DNA of 64,000 bases, taken from contig NC_080548.1 in assembly GCF_028640845.1 (NCBI RefSeq), positions 10,665,814 to 10,729,813 of the forward strand, written 5' to 3'. A program made the translations under genes and the position numbers. The stretch comes from Ahaetulla prasina. Its lineage: Eukaryota; Chordata; Lepidosauria; Squamata; Colubridae. Positions 29,385 to 41,030 of this stretch are shown here, piece after piece. How positions within the stretch are numbered: the stretch's first letter is position 1; the number at the start of each line of letters is the position of its first letter. Below the pieces are notes generated by a model. That model worked only from the letters and a program-made list of their open reading frames with translations. It searched no databases and was not told the origin of the DNA.

Positions 29385-30845
29385 TTCCGAGTGGAAACTA
29401 ATCAAGGAGAGAAGCAACTTGGAATTAAAGAGAAACTTCCTAACAGTGAGGACAATTAACCAGTGGAACAGCTTTGCCTCCAGAAGTTGTGGGTGCTCCA
29501 GCACTGGAGGTTTTTATGAAGAGACTGAACAGTCACTTGTCTGAAATGGTATAGGATCAGTGGCGGGTTGCCCCTGGTTCGCTCCGGTTCTGTAGAGCCG
29601 GTAGTAAAAATCTGCTGGCGTTCGGAGAACCAGTAGTAATGGCTGGCTGGCCACGCCCCCGAACCAGTTCCCCGATCATCAGAAGTTTTTTTTTAACTTT
29701 TAAAAGCATCTTTTCTTCAGCTAAAAAAAGGCTTTTAAAAGTAAAAAAAAAAAAACCTCTGATGATCACGTGGCTGAGCAGGGATCATCAGAATCCTTTA
29801 AAAGTTTTTTTTTTAACAACCTCTTCAGCCGAAGAGGTTGTTAAAACAAAAGGTTTTAAAAGGCTCTTCTGGCGATCCCAGCTGAGTTAAGAGCTTCTGG
29901 GCTGCTATTAGGCAACTTCAACTGGATTATCAGAGGAGCCTTCTAAAAAAAAAATTTCCTCTGGCCCACCCAATCCCCCCTCCTCACTTATCTCATTAAG
30001 CTTCTTTCGGGCTGGCAAAGCCATGCTTTACATCAGTTGCATCAGCTAGCAACTGAATCTGCCTACCTAGAATCCATCTCCTCAATCAGCAACTGCTTTG
30101 CTGGCTGAGGAACTCTGGGAATTGAAGTCCACAAACCTTAAAGTTACTAAGGTTGGAGACCCCTGATCTAAAAAATATAAATAAAATAAAATAATAAAAT
30201 AAAATATTTGTGCAGCTTTCTGAGATTTGGTGTGTTTCTGTAGTGTTTCACTCTAACTACACAAACATACAGAATCTCACAAAGCTGTATGTGGCATTTT
30301 GTGTGAGTGTGTGTGTGTGTGTGTGTGAGTGAGTGTTGTGTTGTGTGCGTGTAAAGTGTGAAAGTTGGTTTTTGAGCTTTTTGTGGCTGTGTGAGGTTCC
30401 TGCTGTTGCAGGGGCCATTTTGGGTGAAGTCCAGCTGCTTTTACATTGTGTGTGAGTCTGTTGTGTTGTGTTGTGTTGTGTGTGTGTGTGTCTCTTCGCA
30501 AGGACTTGGAGGCAGCTCCTCTGAGGAAAAGAGGAGGCGGCAAAGCTCTGGCTGTTCCCCGAGAGAAATCGCCCTGTCTCTGCAGCATTGGTCATGTGAC
30601 TGAGTGGGCATGGCCAACTTGATGTCACTCACAGCAAGGTGCCGCCCCATCTTGCCTTGAGTGACTTCAAGTTGGCCACGCCCACCGAGTCACATGACCA
30701 CCAAGCCACATCCACCAAATAAGCCACGCCCACAGAATCGGTAGTAAAATAATTTGGAACCCACCCCTGGATAGGATCTCCTGCTTGAGCAGGGAGCTGG
30801 ATTAGAAGACCTCAAGGTCCTTTCCAACTCTATTCTGATTCTGAC
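29385..30845 (+). mobile_element. CR1 LINE 3' fragment, split by a hAT element
   Basis: 29385-29557 encodes the WKLIKERSNLELKRNFLTVR and INQWNSFA region. The 3' UTR resumes at 30770 (ataggatctcctgcttgag and aaggtcctttccaactcta). Confidence 0.8.
29558..30769. mobile_element. 1.2-kb non-autonomous hAT-type element
   Basis: CAGTGGCGGGTTGCCCC start and gaacccacccctg end. Flanks TATAGGAT (29550-29557) and GATAGGAT (30770-30777) match 7 of 8. It holds a palindrome around 30592-30700 (ggtcatgtgactgagtggg against caccgagtcacatgacc), (GT)n tracts at about 30301-30350 and 30448-30491, and a degenerate foldback arm at 30100-30164. No transposase frame found. Longest member of the family in the window. 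Confidence 0.8.
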
Positions 30846-31475
30846 TGTTTAATAACAAATTTAATAACAGTCAAAGATGCTACAGACCATTAAAAACTTC
30901 AAATAAGACAGAGCCGTCTCATCACTTTGATGTCTCAGATTCAGAAACCTGCTCTAAATAATATAGTTTAACTAACTGAAGTTGAAACGCTGAAGAAATG
31001 CAGTGGTTTTGGAACATTAAAAAGGATGGGCGGGGGAAATCTTCCATATAAAGAATTCATTTCGAGTTGGATGGAATTTCTTGATAATAAAAGGTTAGAA
31101 AATTTGGTCCTTGTGGCTTTACTTGGAGAACTGGGAACATAAAGAGAAATAGCTTCCTATCCTTTTTCAGCGTGTATGGTGAATGAGTACTTAAGAGTTT
31201 TTCTCTTATTTAATAATCCTCACCTGTTTAATATTGCTGATATGGTATACTGTTAGATAATTAAAGGAATTTTAAAGCTCTATTTCTTAAGAAGCAACAG
31301 CTGCATTCCTAAATTCAGTAGCCACAGATTGACTTAGAACTGGTTTGATGTAGAAATTGATATGCATATTGTGGTTTATGGCTGAAATTTTCTCCCAAAT
31401 TTTTAGGGGAATGAAATAGATATATAAAAACATATAGTCTGATAAACTTTCATCCATAAACCACAATTATGTGCA
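30846..31475. other. No recognised gene or repeat
   Basis: AT-rich. A short inverted pair (accacaattatgtgcat near 31460 against atatgcatattgtggttt near 31360) is present; nothing else. Confidence 0.4.
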
Positions 31476-31479
31476 TCGG

Positions 31480-31965
31480 TTTCTATTAAAAAGGGAATCA
31501 AGAGCAGTTAAATTCTTCATTAGGTGGCAAGTTCCTGTTGCTTCAATTGAATTAAGAGTTACAGTAAACTCCCATTCTGCAATCCAGGCATTGACCACTC
31601 TGGTACTGAAGTCATATTTTCTGCAATCAAGTTTGAAGCCGTTTACCTTGAGTTTGTATCTATTGTTTACTCACGTATTATTGTGGTTGAAGCTGAAGTA
31701 GTCATTGACAGGTAGGACATTGTAGCAGAGGATTCTATGTACTCCGCTTAGGTCAGACCAAAGGCGGCGTAGTTCTAAGTTGTCTAAGCCCAAAATTTCG
31801 AGTCTGGTGGCAGAAGGTATTCTGTTGCGGGTAGAGGAGTGGAGGACTCTTCTCGTGAAATATCTCTGGACTTGCTCAATTGTATTAATGTCTGATATGC
31901 AGTGTGGGTTCCAGACAGATGAGCTGTATTCGAGAATTGGTCTAGCAAATGTTTTGTTTTTTAAT
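31480..31965 (-). mobile_element. Old reversed LINE (9982 family)
   Basis: The minus strand reads TRLEILGLDNLELRRL-like (around 31750-31800) and a CNVLPVNDYFSF-like block (31690-31720), and extends further upstream than the other copies (QVQRYFTRR region near 31850). Many substitutions relative to 9986 and 28574 mark it as older. Confidence 0.65.
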
Positions 31966-32090
31966 TCTTGTACCTATGGTACAAGAATCTCCCCATACTG
32001 CTTGCCTTCCCTTGGGAACAAACAGATAAGGTTCCATGGAGCTGGTGTGTATGAGAGAGAGAGGGGAAGGGAGGGAGGGAGGGAGGGAGG

Positions 32091-32162
<72 letters not shown>

Positions 32163-32600
32163 CTCCTAGGTTTCTTCCTGTTGTGCAGTGGCTCAAGATT
32201 AATTCCCCGCTTGATCCCTCCTCCTTGGCTGGCTGAGAATTTCCCAACAACTGGCCAGATAAAACCACTAGGTTGCTAATTTCTGGACCATTCATCTGCC
32301 TCTTCTTTGCCCCTATTTCAGTGGCTGCTAAAATAGTTATGAGAAAAAATTAAACGTAGGTTTAGGGACTTCTCCTAAGTTAGTATTTTTAAAACTTTCA
32401 TTCCATCCTCATAATATGATGGACCGTATAGCATTAAAAAAAATGCAAAGATGTTACTGGGTTTGACAGAACTTCATAGTAAGGCAGATCTCTAAGACAG
32501 AATGGGAATAACAGAAAAAAAACTGCCCAGAGTCCATTGGAGTTGGCCAGAAAAAAAAGTGTAAAGACAAGTCTACAGTCAAGTAAAAAGATTATATAGA
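31966..32600. other. Simple repeat inside otherwise unrecognised DNA
   Basis: Apart from the purine microsatellite at 32053-32160, nothing is recognised. Confidence 0.4.
32053..32160. repeat. (GGGA)n(GA)n microsatellite
   Basis: About seven GGGA units followed by over 30 GA units. Arg/Glu repeats in frames crossing it are artefacts. Confidence 0.97.
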
Positions 32601-32726
32601 GTGGAGTGGAGTGGACTGAAGTGAAGTGTGGACTGGATTGGACTGGACTGGACTGGACTGGAGTAGAGTAGAGTGAGCAGAGCAGAGCAGAGCAGAGCAG
32701 AGCAGAGCAGAGCAGAGCAGAGTAGA
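32598..32726. repeat. Evolving pentanucleotide repeat
   Basis: Successive blocks of GAGTG, GGACT (five in a row), GAGTA and AGAGC (about ten) units, all 5-bp period. The phase is kept while the unit changes, so blocks look like successive expansions of mutated units. Confidence 0.9.
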
Positions 32727-33427
32727 GGTAAAGTAGTTATGATACCAGCCACAAATGAGAACCCAACAAGACTTGTATGCCAGGGGTTGTTTTCTTAACT
32801 TGTTCCAAACCCACAATTTATGCCAACAAAAACCAGGACAATGGTTCCAGTGAAGGAATGGGTGGACCTGGGCACGCTGGCCCTCTTCCAGGTGCATTTT
32901 ACAGTCCTCTTTGATACTGGATATTTTATTTTATTTTTTTAAAAAACCCATAATTGTATTTCTCCCTTGACTTTGTTAGGATTTTCTGTCAACATTTCTG
33001 AGCTAAGGACAGTGTTTTTAGAGTGGGTGTTCAGGATACATTCTTCCAAACATTATGCTTGGGACATTCAGCTAAAATATTTGCAGTTTCCAGTCTGCAA
33101 AATAGAGGAGTTACAAAAACAAGGAAGGAGCAAGAACCAAAGGCTGGGTAAGTTTCACTGGAGCTTGGCCACCTGGATTCAGATGAACAAGGAGTTCAAA
33201 CTATCTCCAAAAAACGGTTTGATTTGGCTGAAGGACCTGAAGAAAAATACCCTGCTAGTTAGCAGAGTGGAGGTCCTCTGCTATTCAAGAAGTAGCCGTA
33301 GCGTGGATGGAGTAGAGCTAATAATTCCATCTTTCTGGTGTTACAACCTCCGCTAATGTATTTTTTTTCCCTGTATTGTGAAAATACAGAGGCCACATTC
33401 CTTCCCCACTGGGATAGGACAGTACAG
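32727..33427. other. Unrecognised; one 129-codon frame
   Basis: The frame 32967-33356 (plus) has no recognisable domain or splice signals strong enough to call an exon. It is one of the longer frames not explained by a repeat, and I leave its status open. Confidence 0.35.
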
Positions 33428-33639
33428 TACAGGAAAGTCCGCAACTTATGACCACAACTGAGCCCAAATTTTCATTGCAAGGCAAAGCAATTGTTAAATG
33501 AGTTTTACCCCATTTTACAACCTTTTTTTTTGCCACAGTTGCTAAGCGAATCACCGAAGTTATTAAGTGAATCATGCGGTTGTTGAATGAATCCGGCTTC
33601 CCCTACTGACTTTGTATGTTGGACTTCGCTGACTGTGAA

Positions 33640-34290
33640 GATTAGAAATGGAGCACCCACAACTTCTGGAGGCAAGTCATTCCCCTGGTTAATTGTTCTC
33701 ACTGTCAGGAAATTCCTCCTTAGTTCTAGGTTGCTTCTCTACTTGATTACCTTCCACCCATTGTTTCTTGTCCTGCCTTCTGGTGCTTTGGAGAATAGCT
33801 TGACTCCCTCTTCTTTGTGGCAGCCCCTCCAATATTGGAACACTATCATGTCACCCCTGGTCCTTCTTTTCATTAAATTAAGGTAAAGGTAAAGGTTCCC
33901 CTCGCACATATGTGCGAGTCGTTCCTGACTCTAGGGGGCGGTGCTCATCTCCGTTTCAAAGCCGAAGAGCCAGCGCTGTCCGGAGACGTCTCCATGGTCA
34001 TGTAGCCGGCATGACTCAACGTCAAAGGCTCACGGAACGCTGTGACCTTCCCATCAAAGGTGGTCCCTATTTTTTCTACTTGCATTTTTTTATGTGCTTT
34101 CGAACTGCTAGGTTGGCAGAAGCTGGGACAAGTAACGGGAGCTCACCTCGTTACACGGCGCTAGGGATTTGAACCGCTGAACTGCTGACCTTTCGATCGA
34201 CAAACTTATCGTCTTAGCCACTGAGCCACCATGTCCCTCCTTCATTAAATTAGACCTATCCAATTCTAGCAACCGTTCTTTATATGGTCA
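33640..34290 (-). mobile_element. CR1 LINE fragment, split by a Sauria SINE
   Basis: Minus-strand CR1 ORF2 carboxyl end (ggaaattcctccttagttct and ccattgtttcttgtcctgc read on plus). It is broken at 33880 and resumes at 34241-34290 (agacctatccaattctagca). Confidence 0.8.
33881..34240 (-). mobile_element. Sauria SINE with 12-bp TSD
   Basis: Full reversed Sauria SINE between TTCATTAAATTA at 33869-33880 and 34241-34252. The tRNA-like head ends near cttagccactgagccacca. Youngest layer of the three-level nest. Confidence 0.9.
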
Positions 34291-34474
34291 TCACAGGCTC
34301 TGGGAAAGTGCAACAATCATAAATACAAGCAGTTGCTAAGCGCTCAATTTTTGATTACATGGCCATGGGACTGCTGCGATGGTCGAAAGTGTAAAAAACA
34401 ACCCTTTTTTTTCAGTGCTGCTCTAATTTTGAATGTTCAGTAAATGAATGGTTGTAAATCAAGGACTACCTGTA

Positions 34475-35565
34475 TTTGTAAGTTATCTGGAGGGGCCCTA
34501 ATACAGAGATTCCTATTACCCCCAGCAATGGTCCACTACCGAGCCATGGCTTATTTGCAACCAGGCCACAGGCCGGCGCACATGCAGCTTGACTGCAAGT
34601 CAATATGTGCACACATGCACATGTGCAGTGATCTATTACACGTATGCACCAGCCCGTGGTCAGGTTGTGAATAGGCCACAGCTTGGTAGTGGTCCATGGC
34701 CTGAGGGTTGGGAACCCCTATATTAGGATCTCTCCAAAACCACCATGGGCTTGATATGGATGCAGCAATGATTTAACTTGCTGCCAATAAATCTATTTTG
34801 GCCCTTAACTACTGTCCACTTCTCCAGGTCTCTGGCACACCTTTCTGCCAAATTTCATTGGATTCCATGCAGAGGGCTGAAGCTCAACCATTTTGTCTAT
34901 AATTTTAATCATTTACATGTGGCAGGACATCCAATAATCTTCTTTAGCTTTCCTGGTTAACATATGATTTGTGACTGACAATTCTAATTATATGAATAAT
35001 TCATGATCAAACTTTTTGGAATGACTGCTGTAGGGTTTTTTTCTCTCTCTCTTCAAAACCACAAACTTCTGAGTTCATTGCAAGATCTAATGAAAGAGTT
35101 TCCACACATGGTCGTCCAAAATATATTTCTAGCATTTCTGGATGGAAAATGGAATAGAAGGGCAATGCCCAATTTGGAAATCCCATTAAACCATAGTTTA
35201 GTGTGTTAAGAATGAGCAGCCTCAATCTTTGGGATCATGCTTCTGAATAAGGTCATTAGGATGAGATTTGGAGCACCTGAACTCACCATGTTGTTCAATC
35301 TCAATAACCATATGAAGTGAACTTGCCACATAAGAATCACCATTTATATTAGTTACAATGGAATCATTGCTAGACATGATAATTCAATTTAATATAAACC
35401 CAAAACATACAGTAACTTTCTGATCTAAACTCCTGTTTACAGTTCAATGTCATGATGGTCTCATAAACCAACATTTGAGGCAGTTCATTCTTAGCACGCT
35501 AGAGAGGGATCTGCTTATTGTTGTAACCCAAATATTTACTTATATGTCACTAAGCATGTTCTGTA
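34475..35565. other. No recognised gene or repeat
   Basis: Short frames without domains only. Confidence 0.4.
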
Positions 35566-35577
35566 AAAACTACCTAA

Positions 35578-36176
35578 AGGTAAAGGTGAAGGTAAAGGTT
35601 CCCCTCGCACATATGTGCTAGTTGTTCCCAACTCTAGGGGGCGGTGCTCATCTTTGTTTCAAAGCCGAAGAGCCAGCGTTGTCTGAAGACGCCTCCGTGG
35701 TCATGTGGCCGGCATGACTAAACACAAAAGGTGCACAGAACATTGTTACCTTCCCACCAAAGGTGGTCCCTATTTGAACTTTTGAACTGCTAGGTTGGCA
35801 GAATAGAATAGAATAGAATAGAATAGAATAGAATAGAATAGAATAGAATAGAATAGAATTTTTTATTGGCCAAGTGTGATTGGACACACAAGAAATTTGT
35901 CTTGGTGCATATGCTCTCAGTGTACATAAAAGAAAAGATACATTCATCAAGGTACAACATTTACAACACAATTGATGGTCAATATATCAATATAAATCAT
36001 AAGGATTGCCATAAGGAAGCTGGGACAAGTAATTCCTTATTGCCATAAGGAAGCTGGGACAAGTAACCGGAGCGTACCCCGTTACGCGGCACTAGGGATT
36101 CGAACTGCTGAACTGCTGACCTTCTGATCGACAAGCTCAGTATCTTAGCCATTGAGTCACCGCATCCCTTTTTTAA
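35578..36176 (-). mobile_element. Sauria SINE, split by a LINE tail
   Basis: Left part 35578-35798 and right part from about 36050 to 36176. Probable target duplication aaaaactaccta (35566-35577) and aaaacctaccta (36178-36189). Confidence 0.8.
35799..36049 (-). mobile_element. LINE 3' tail with (AGAAT)12, local duplication at its edge
   Basis: (AGAAT)n at 35799-35860, then the common LINE tail to about 36015. Its right border shows a 32-bp tandem repeat, with aagctgggacaagtaa present at both 36018-36033 and 36050-36065. This word is SINE sequence, so the insertion also duplicated flanking SINE bases. Confidence 0.75.
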
Positions 36177-36189
36177 AAAAAACCTACCT

Positions 36190-36807
36190 AATTATGCTTT
36201 ATTTAACAAACCATAGATGTATTTGATGTGATATTTTGTTCTTGAGAATGTTGCATTTTAGCATCTAGCATAAAGTTCCGCAAAAATTGCATTCCATTTC
36301 AAGCTCATATCGTATCAAGTTCAAAATCTTGTAAATGCCTCATCCTAACTGCAGCTGTCAGGCGCAAGAAATCAGGGAAGCAGGGTTTTTCAAATGAGAA
36401 CAAGTTTATTCCATGTTATCTCTCTACAAGAATCAGAACTATTAATGGTCAAAACAAATTGGCAGTAGATAAGAATCAACGGAAATCAAGGGGCCTGGAC
36501 TTAGATTTCTTGTGGACACAAAGAGACACCAAACTGATGATGTACTTGACCTCTCCCTCAGCCTGGTCATCTCCTATATCAGCCCATGTTTTGATTGTGA
36601 AATGGTCCATTGACTATTTTAAAGCGGTGTTTCAAATGGCCCTTTTCATAATCCAAACTGCAGGTTTACAGTGAAAATGTAACAGATCACAAAGTTCTAA
36701 GCTCAATATTATTCAAAATGAAATGTTTTGTCAATATAGCATGATGTCCTAGATTAGATCCACATATCACTCTACACCAGAGATAAGCAATGTTTGGGGA
36801 CTAGGTG
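36190..36807. other. No recognised gene or repeat
   Basis: No recognisable repeats or domains. Confidence 0.4.
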
Positions 36808-36815
36808 GTACAACC

Positions 36816-36978
36816 CAGTAGTGGGTTTCAAACCCCATCACTACTGGTTCTAATGTAGGTGCACATGTGCTCGCGCTACGCTTCTGCGCATGCGCAGAGA
36901 TGTTCGGGCAGATGGGCGGAGCCTCCTGCCGCTACCGGTTTGCCCGATTTGGGGCGAACCGGTAGCAACCCACCACTG
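36816..36978. mobile_element. Short hAT-type MITE
   Basis: CAGTAGTGGGTTTCAAAC to gcaacccaccactg, with GTACAACC (36808-36815) and GCACAACC (36979-36986). Its core differs from other copies (tgcgcatgcgcagagatg), so it is a distinct deletion derivative. Confidence 0.85.
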
Positions 36979-37007
36979 GCACAACCCATATTCTTAACAG
37001 TCTAAGA

Positions 37008-37128
37008 TAGTGCTTCTCAACCTTGGCAACTTTAAAACATGCGGATGTCAACTCCCAGAATTCCCCAGCCAGCATGCTGGGAGTTGAAGTTCACATGTCT
37101 TTTAAGTTGCCAGGTTTGAGAAACACTG
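37008..37128. mobile_element. Foldback MITE, perfect 8-bp TSD
   Basis: TAGTGCTTCTCAACCTTGG and gtttgagaaacactg; GTCTAAGA at 37000-37007 and 37129-37136. Confidence 0.85.
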
Positions 37129-37270
37129 GTCTAAGATGTCAACCAATGACATAACATTTATCATATTGATCAAAAATATTCAGATCGTTTGGTTAGCTAG
37201 GGGATTATAGATATGGATGGGAAGGAGAGACACCCCTGCCAAGAGAAAATGCTCCTGTATGTTTCTACCC

Positions 37271-37395
37271 CATTGTTTCTCAACCTTGACAACTTTAAGA
37301 TGAGTGGACTTCAACTTCAAGAATTCCCTAGTCAGTTATGAATTCTGGGAGTTGAGGTCCACAAGGCTAAAAGTTGAGATGGTTGAGAAACACTG
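37271..37395. mobile_element. Foldback MITE
   Basis: CATTGTTTCTCAACCTTGA to gttgagaaacactg, with TTCTACCC (37263-37270) and TTCTATCC (37396-37403), 7 of 8. Confidence 0.8.
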
Positions 37396-37542
37396 TTCTA
37401 TCCAACACCTGGAAAATAGATGAAATTATACTGTTAACCTAAGAAATTGGACACAACAACCTTGAAGCAGTAAAAGGTGGGTTCCATGCAGCTTGTGTGG
37501 TATGGTGTGACCACTCTGATGCTAAACCCAAACCAACTAAAC

Positions 37543-37660
37543 TAGGGGTGTCCAGCCTGGCAACTTTGAGGCATGTGGACTTCAACTCTCACCATGGCGG
37601 GCTTGGGAATTCTGGCAGTTGAAGTCCACGGGTCTTAAAGTTGCCAAAGTTGAACACCTG
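37543..37660. mobile_element. Foldback MITE, ends eroded
   Basis: TAGGGGTGTCCAGCCTGGC and gccaaagttgaacacctg around the mirrored gacttcaactc block. Third foldback copy within 660 bp. Confidence 0.7.
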
Positions 37661-38765
37661 TGTAACCCCCTTGGGTCTCATTGTCGTGTGAGGTGGACTG
37701 AATTATACCAATATGTCTTCTCACTGATATAAATGGATGGACTTAATCCATGAAAACACCTTCAGAAACAGTTGTTGCTCTGTTCTTCTACAACTTGTTC
37801 TTCTACAAGTTTCTTCCTTAGCCATTTATATCGTAATTCAAGTTCAACCTTTTTAACGTCCTTTCCACAGCAGAGAGGCAACAGAGAGTTATTGAGTGGG
37901 GACGGTAGGAAAAATGAAAGAATTCAGAAGTAAGAGGAAGTAAATTAATGTGAAAACTCAGAAAGCAATTGGAAAAAATGGGCAAAGGTTTAGAGTTTAA
38001 TTCAAGAGTATACATAATATGAATACAAATTAAATAACAATAAATTATGGGAAGAGAAGGGAAGACTGTGAACAAAGAAAATAGTAGTTTTCAGATACTT
38101 GAAAGATGGTATGGATGTATTCTTGGTGGTTGCTGAAAGTAGAACAAGAACCAATAAGTGGAAGCTTTACAGAGGGAGATCCAGATTGATCTGGATTATA
38201 AGATTCTATAATTTATAAGAGCCTAAATTCTATTCATTCAGTGCATGAACATGTATGTTCAAAATGAAAGTAATTGATAAACGAGGGGATAAGCAGCAAT
38301 GAAAAGCAAAAAAAAAAAAGGCAATGGATTCAAATGTAAATGTTTAAGAGAGTAAGATTTCACCAGTGAGTGATAAAACCAAATCTTAGTACTCTAACAA
38401 ACAATACAACCAGTAGTAGTATTCTGATAAGAGTCATGCCATGATGGAATCAAGCCCTTTGCTCCTTTTTAAGTCAGTGGGATCAAGCTGGGCTTTTCTT
38501 ACAGAGGACAAAAACTTTCTGCTACAGGACATGCAAGAGACGTTACTAACAATTCTATTTTTACTGGCAGATAAGCAGCCTATCAAACAATGAAAGAATT
38601 AACACCAAGGAATCCAACTGTTGGGCCAGTTATTGAAAACAGGATATTCAGAGCAAAAGGAGGAGAAGGGTTTCGTCACCCAAAGAAAAAAAAGGTAACA
38701 GAACGATTTCGGAGGATGGAAAAAAAAGGAGCGAGAGAGAAAACGAAGGGCTGGTTGTACTGCAT
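37661..38765. other. No recognised gene or repeat
   Basis: Mostly AT-rich. The frame from 38590 runs into a CR1 tail and is not credible. Confidence 0.4.
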
Positions 38766-38767
38766 AC

Positions 38768-38830
38768 TCTACTGGCCTCCTGCTTGTGAGGAGACCTCCA
38801 AGGTCCCTTCCAACTCTGTTATTCTGTTGG
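38768..38830 (+). repeat. CR1 3' UTR scrap
   Basis: ctcctgcttgtgaggagacc and ccaaggtcccttccaactct are the terminal CR1 UTR with nothing upstream. Confidence 0.65.
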
Positions 38831-39930
38831 GGAAATTATATCAGAATCTCCTATCCAATAATATTGTTGTTGTTTTTTAGTTCTATGCAAATTCTGGACT
38901 ATAGAAGAAGCCACAACTGAACATGATAGGTTGTTCTTTTAGTACAAATGGAAGGATTCAAACTCTTGCCCACAACTGAGCCATGTCAATTTCAGAAAGA
39001 CATGGTGTTCTCCAGACAGATTAACGTTCAATTTCAGAGTCTCTTAACTGGCATCAATGTTTGGAGTTTCTAAGCCAAAAGGTCATGATGAGCCACCACT
39101 TTTCTCACTCTGTGCTCTTCTGTGGCTGGTTTGAAACAACCCATATATCCCATTTTATGTGATGTGTGGGTTTTTTAGATGTGACATTTGTGTCGTTTTC
39201 TTGGAAACAATGTGGGAGTGGATTATCCCCCGTAGCCTTTTTTCTGGCATGCTTCCTCTTGACTTGAGTCACACAAGAGGAAGAACTTAAGTGATCTTGA
39301 AGAACCTAAGGCATGGCTGATTCTGGTTAGGATATTGATGACTAGAACTGGGGGCAAGTTTCTCTACCCTTCCCCCAAAAAATTCCAGGATAAGGCTATG
39401 GTCAACCACTTCCATATTGGAAAGCTGCATAGTCACATCTCTCAAATGCACCAGCAATCAAGTTTGATTCAATGGAAGTTTGACCTTCTGTGTGTTATGT
39501 ACCAACCAGGTCATTTTTGGCTTCTTAAACAAACTGTAGATAGCTCAGGCTCTGCACCTTTTCAGGAGCCCTTATTCCTCTCTCGTTCTCACTACTTCTG
39601 CGTGTCATTTTTATCTTTCTCTTTCGCCCTGCTCCTCATTCTCCTTCTCTCCTCGCCTTGCCAACTCTGAAGAAGGGGCAGATGGCTCTTGTTAAAAGTT
39701 TGAGCTGGTTTCTTGCCTAGAGCTTTTGACAACAGGCCAAAAACTGCACACAAGGTTGTACCCACTTCCAACTTCAAGAAATCCTCTTGGAAAGGGTAGG
39801 AGAAGTGGGTTTTGTGGTGGGAAAACTGGACATACATCTCTAGCCCTGGGCTGGAACACGCAATGAATCATGGTTTCTAGAGTGTGCTGTCTACAATGGG
39901 AAAGAGGGAGAGAGAGGAAGGGGATCTTCA
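38831..39930. other. No recognised gene or repeat
   Basis: The frame 39335-39670 (plus) has a hydrophobic carboxyl end but no recognisable family. Confidence 0.4.
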
Positions 39931-39931
39931 G

Positions 39932-40155
39932 CTTTGTTTTGGTGTCTTCAAGTCAGTGTTGATTCCTGGGAACTGCCTGGACATGTCCCTGCAGTTTTCT
40001 TAGCAATATTTCAGAAGTGGTTTGCCATTGCTTGCTTCCTAGGGCTGAGAGAGAATGACTGGCCCAAGGACACCCAGTTGGCTTTGTGCTTAAGATAGAA
40101 CTAGAATTTATCGTCTCCCAATTTCTAGCCTGGTGCCTTAATCCCTACACACGAA
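39932..40155 (-). mobile_element. CORE/MIR-like tRNA-derived SINE
   Basis: Reversed, it has a tRNA-like head (ggattaaggcaccaggctag), the word gccaactgggtgtccttgg (MIR/CORE-like), and aatggcaaaccacttctga. Diverged, so old. Family name tentative. Confidence 0.6.
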
Positions 40156-41027
40156 GTTTCTTTCTGTTTTGGTAGAAACTACAAAAATTAAATTCCATCA
40201 GTTGACTTTCAAAGGACATGCGTTTCTTTTACTAGTTACCATCTGAAACCAATCATTCTAAATAAAATCAACCCAACTGCGCTGCCCTTAAGTGACTTGA
40301 TCAAGTGCGACTTGATCAACAAACCCTATAAATTATGTATACCAGATACAATGTACAGGATCATTCTGAGTATTGATGCCACTCATCTGGGGACCATACC
40401 AGGCTGACCTTGGCTGATTTGGAAAAGCCAAACAGAGCCAGACCTGGTTAGGACTTGGATTAAACCACCAGCTGTAGAATAGACTTGGACCTTGAAAAAT
40501 CACCCCTAGTAAATGAAAAATGCATGCGAAGTTCTGGCTTCCTCCCCTTATAATCTTTTTTTTTTTTGAAAGCAATACACAAGCAATCACTGTTTTGCAT
40601 CTTGCAATCAAGTTAATAATATAGACAAAATGTTCCAAAGAAGGGATGGAGGCCAGCTACCTAGTTTTCTTATTTAGGATTTACAGTAAATGACTCCCCC
40701 CACCCCACCCCATTCTTTCCGAAGTCTGCCATCTCTACAAATATAAATACATTCATGAACTCCATCCCATGGACTTTGGAAAAAGATACTATAGTTCCGA
40801 AAATAAATTCCATATGAAATTTATTGTGGGACAATGGAGCTTGGCATTCAAACCTGTAGGGATGCTTTTTTCTTTTCTGTCTCCCCTCCACTCCCTGGTC
40901 CAAATGTACTTTTCTCCTTTCCTGCCTGAAGCATGGTGGGACCCATCCATGAGCACATATGGGGTGGGGGGAATGATTTTGTGACATGCCAAGGGTTTTG
41001 CTGAAGGAAAAGGGAAGAGGGAGAGAG
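40156..41027. other. No recognised gene or repeat
   Basis: A T run at 40557-40567. Frames lack domains. Confidence 0.4.
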
Positions 41028-41030
41028 AAA

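Larger units (their letters stand above)
33430..34472. mobile_element. TA-flanked MITE carrying two nested insertions
   Basis: TA|CAGGAAAGTCCGCAACTTA at the left and aaggactacctg|TA at the right. The interior (ttgctaagcgaatcaccga; gattacatggccatgggac) matches the 46798 family. A CR1 fragment and, inside it, a Sauria SINE split it between about 33635 and 34290. Confidence 0.8.

Noticed and set aside
32036..32236. Arg-Glu or Ser-Leu repeat proteins over the GA tract
   Set aside because: Artefact of the (GA)n repeat; both strands are open there.
32967..33356. Host exon of 129 codons
   Set aside because: No recognisable domain or clear splice pair; could be chance. Left as unassigned.
38590..38880. 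96-codon Lys/Arg-rich frame
   Set aside because: It runs through a CR1 3' UTR scrap, and its first part has no family.
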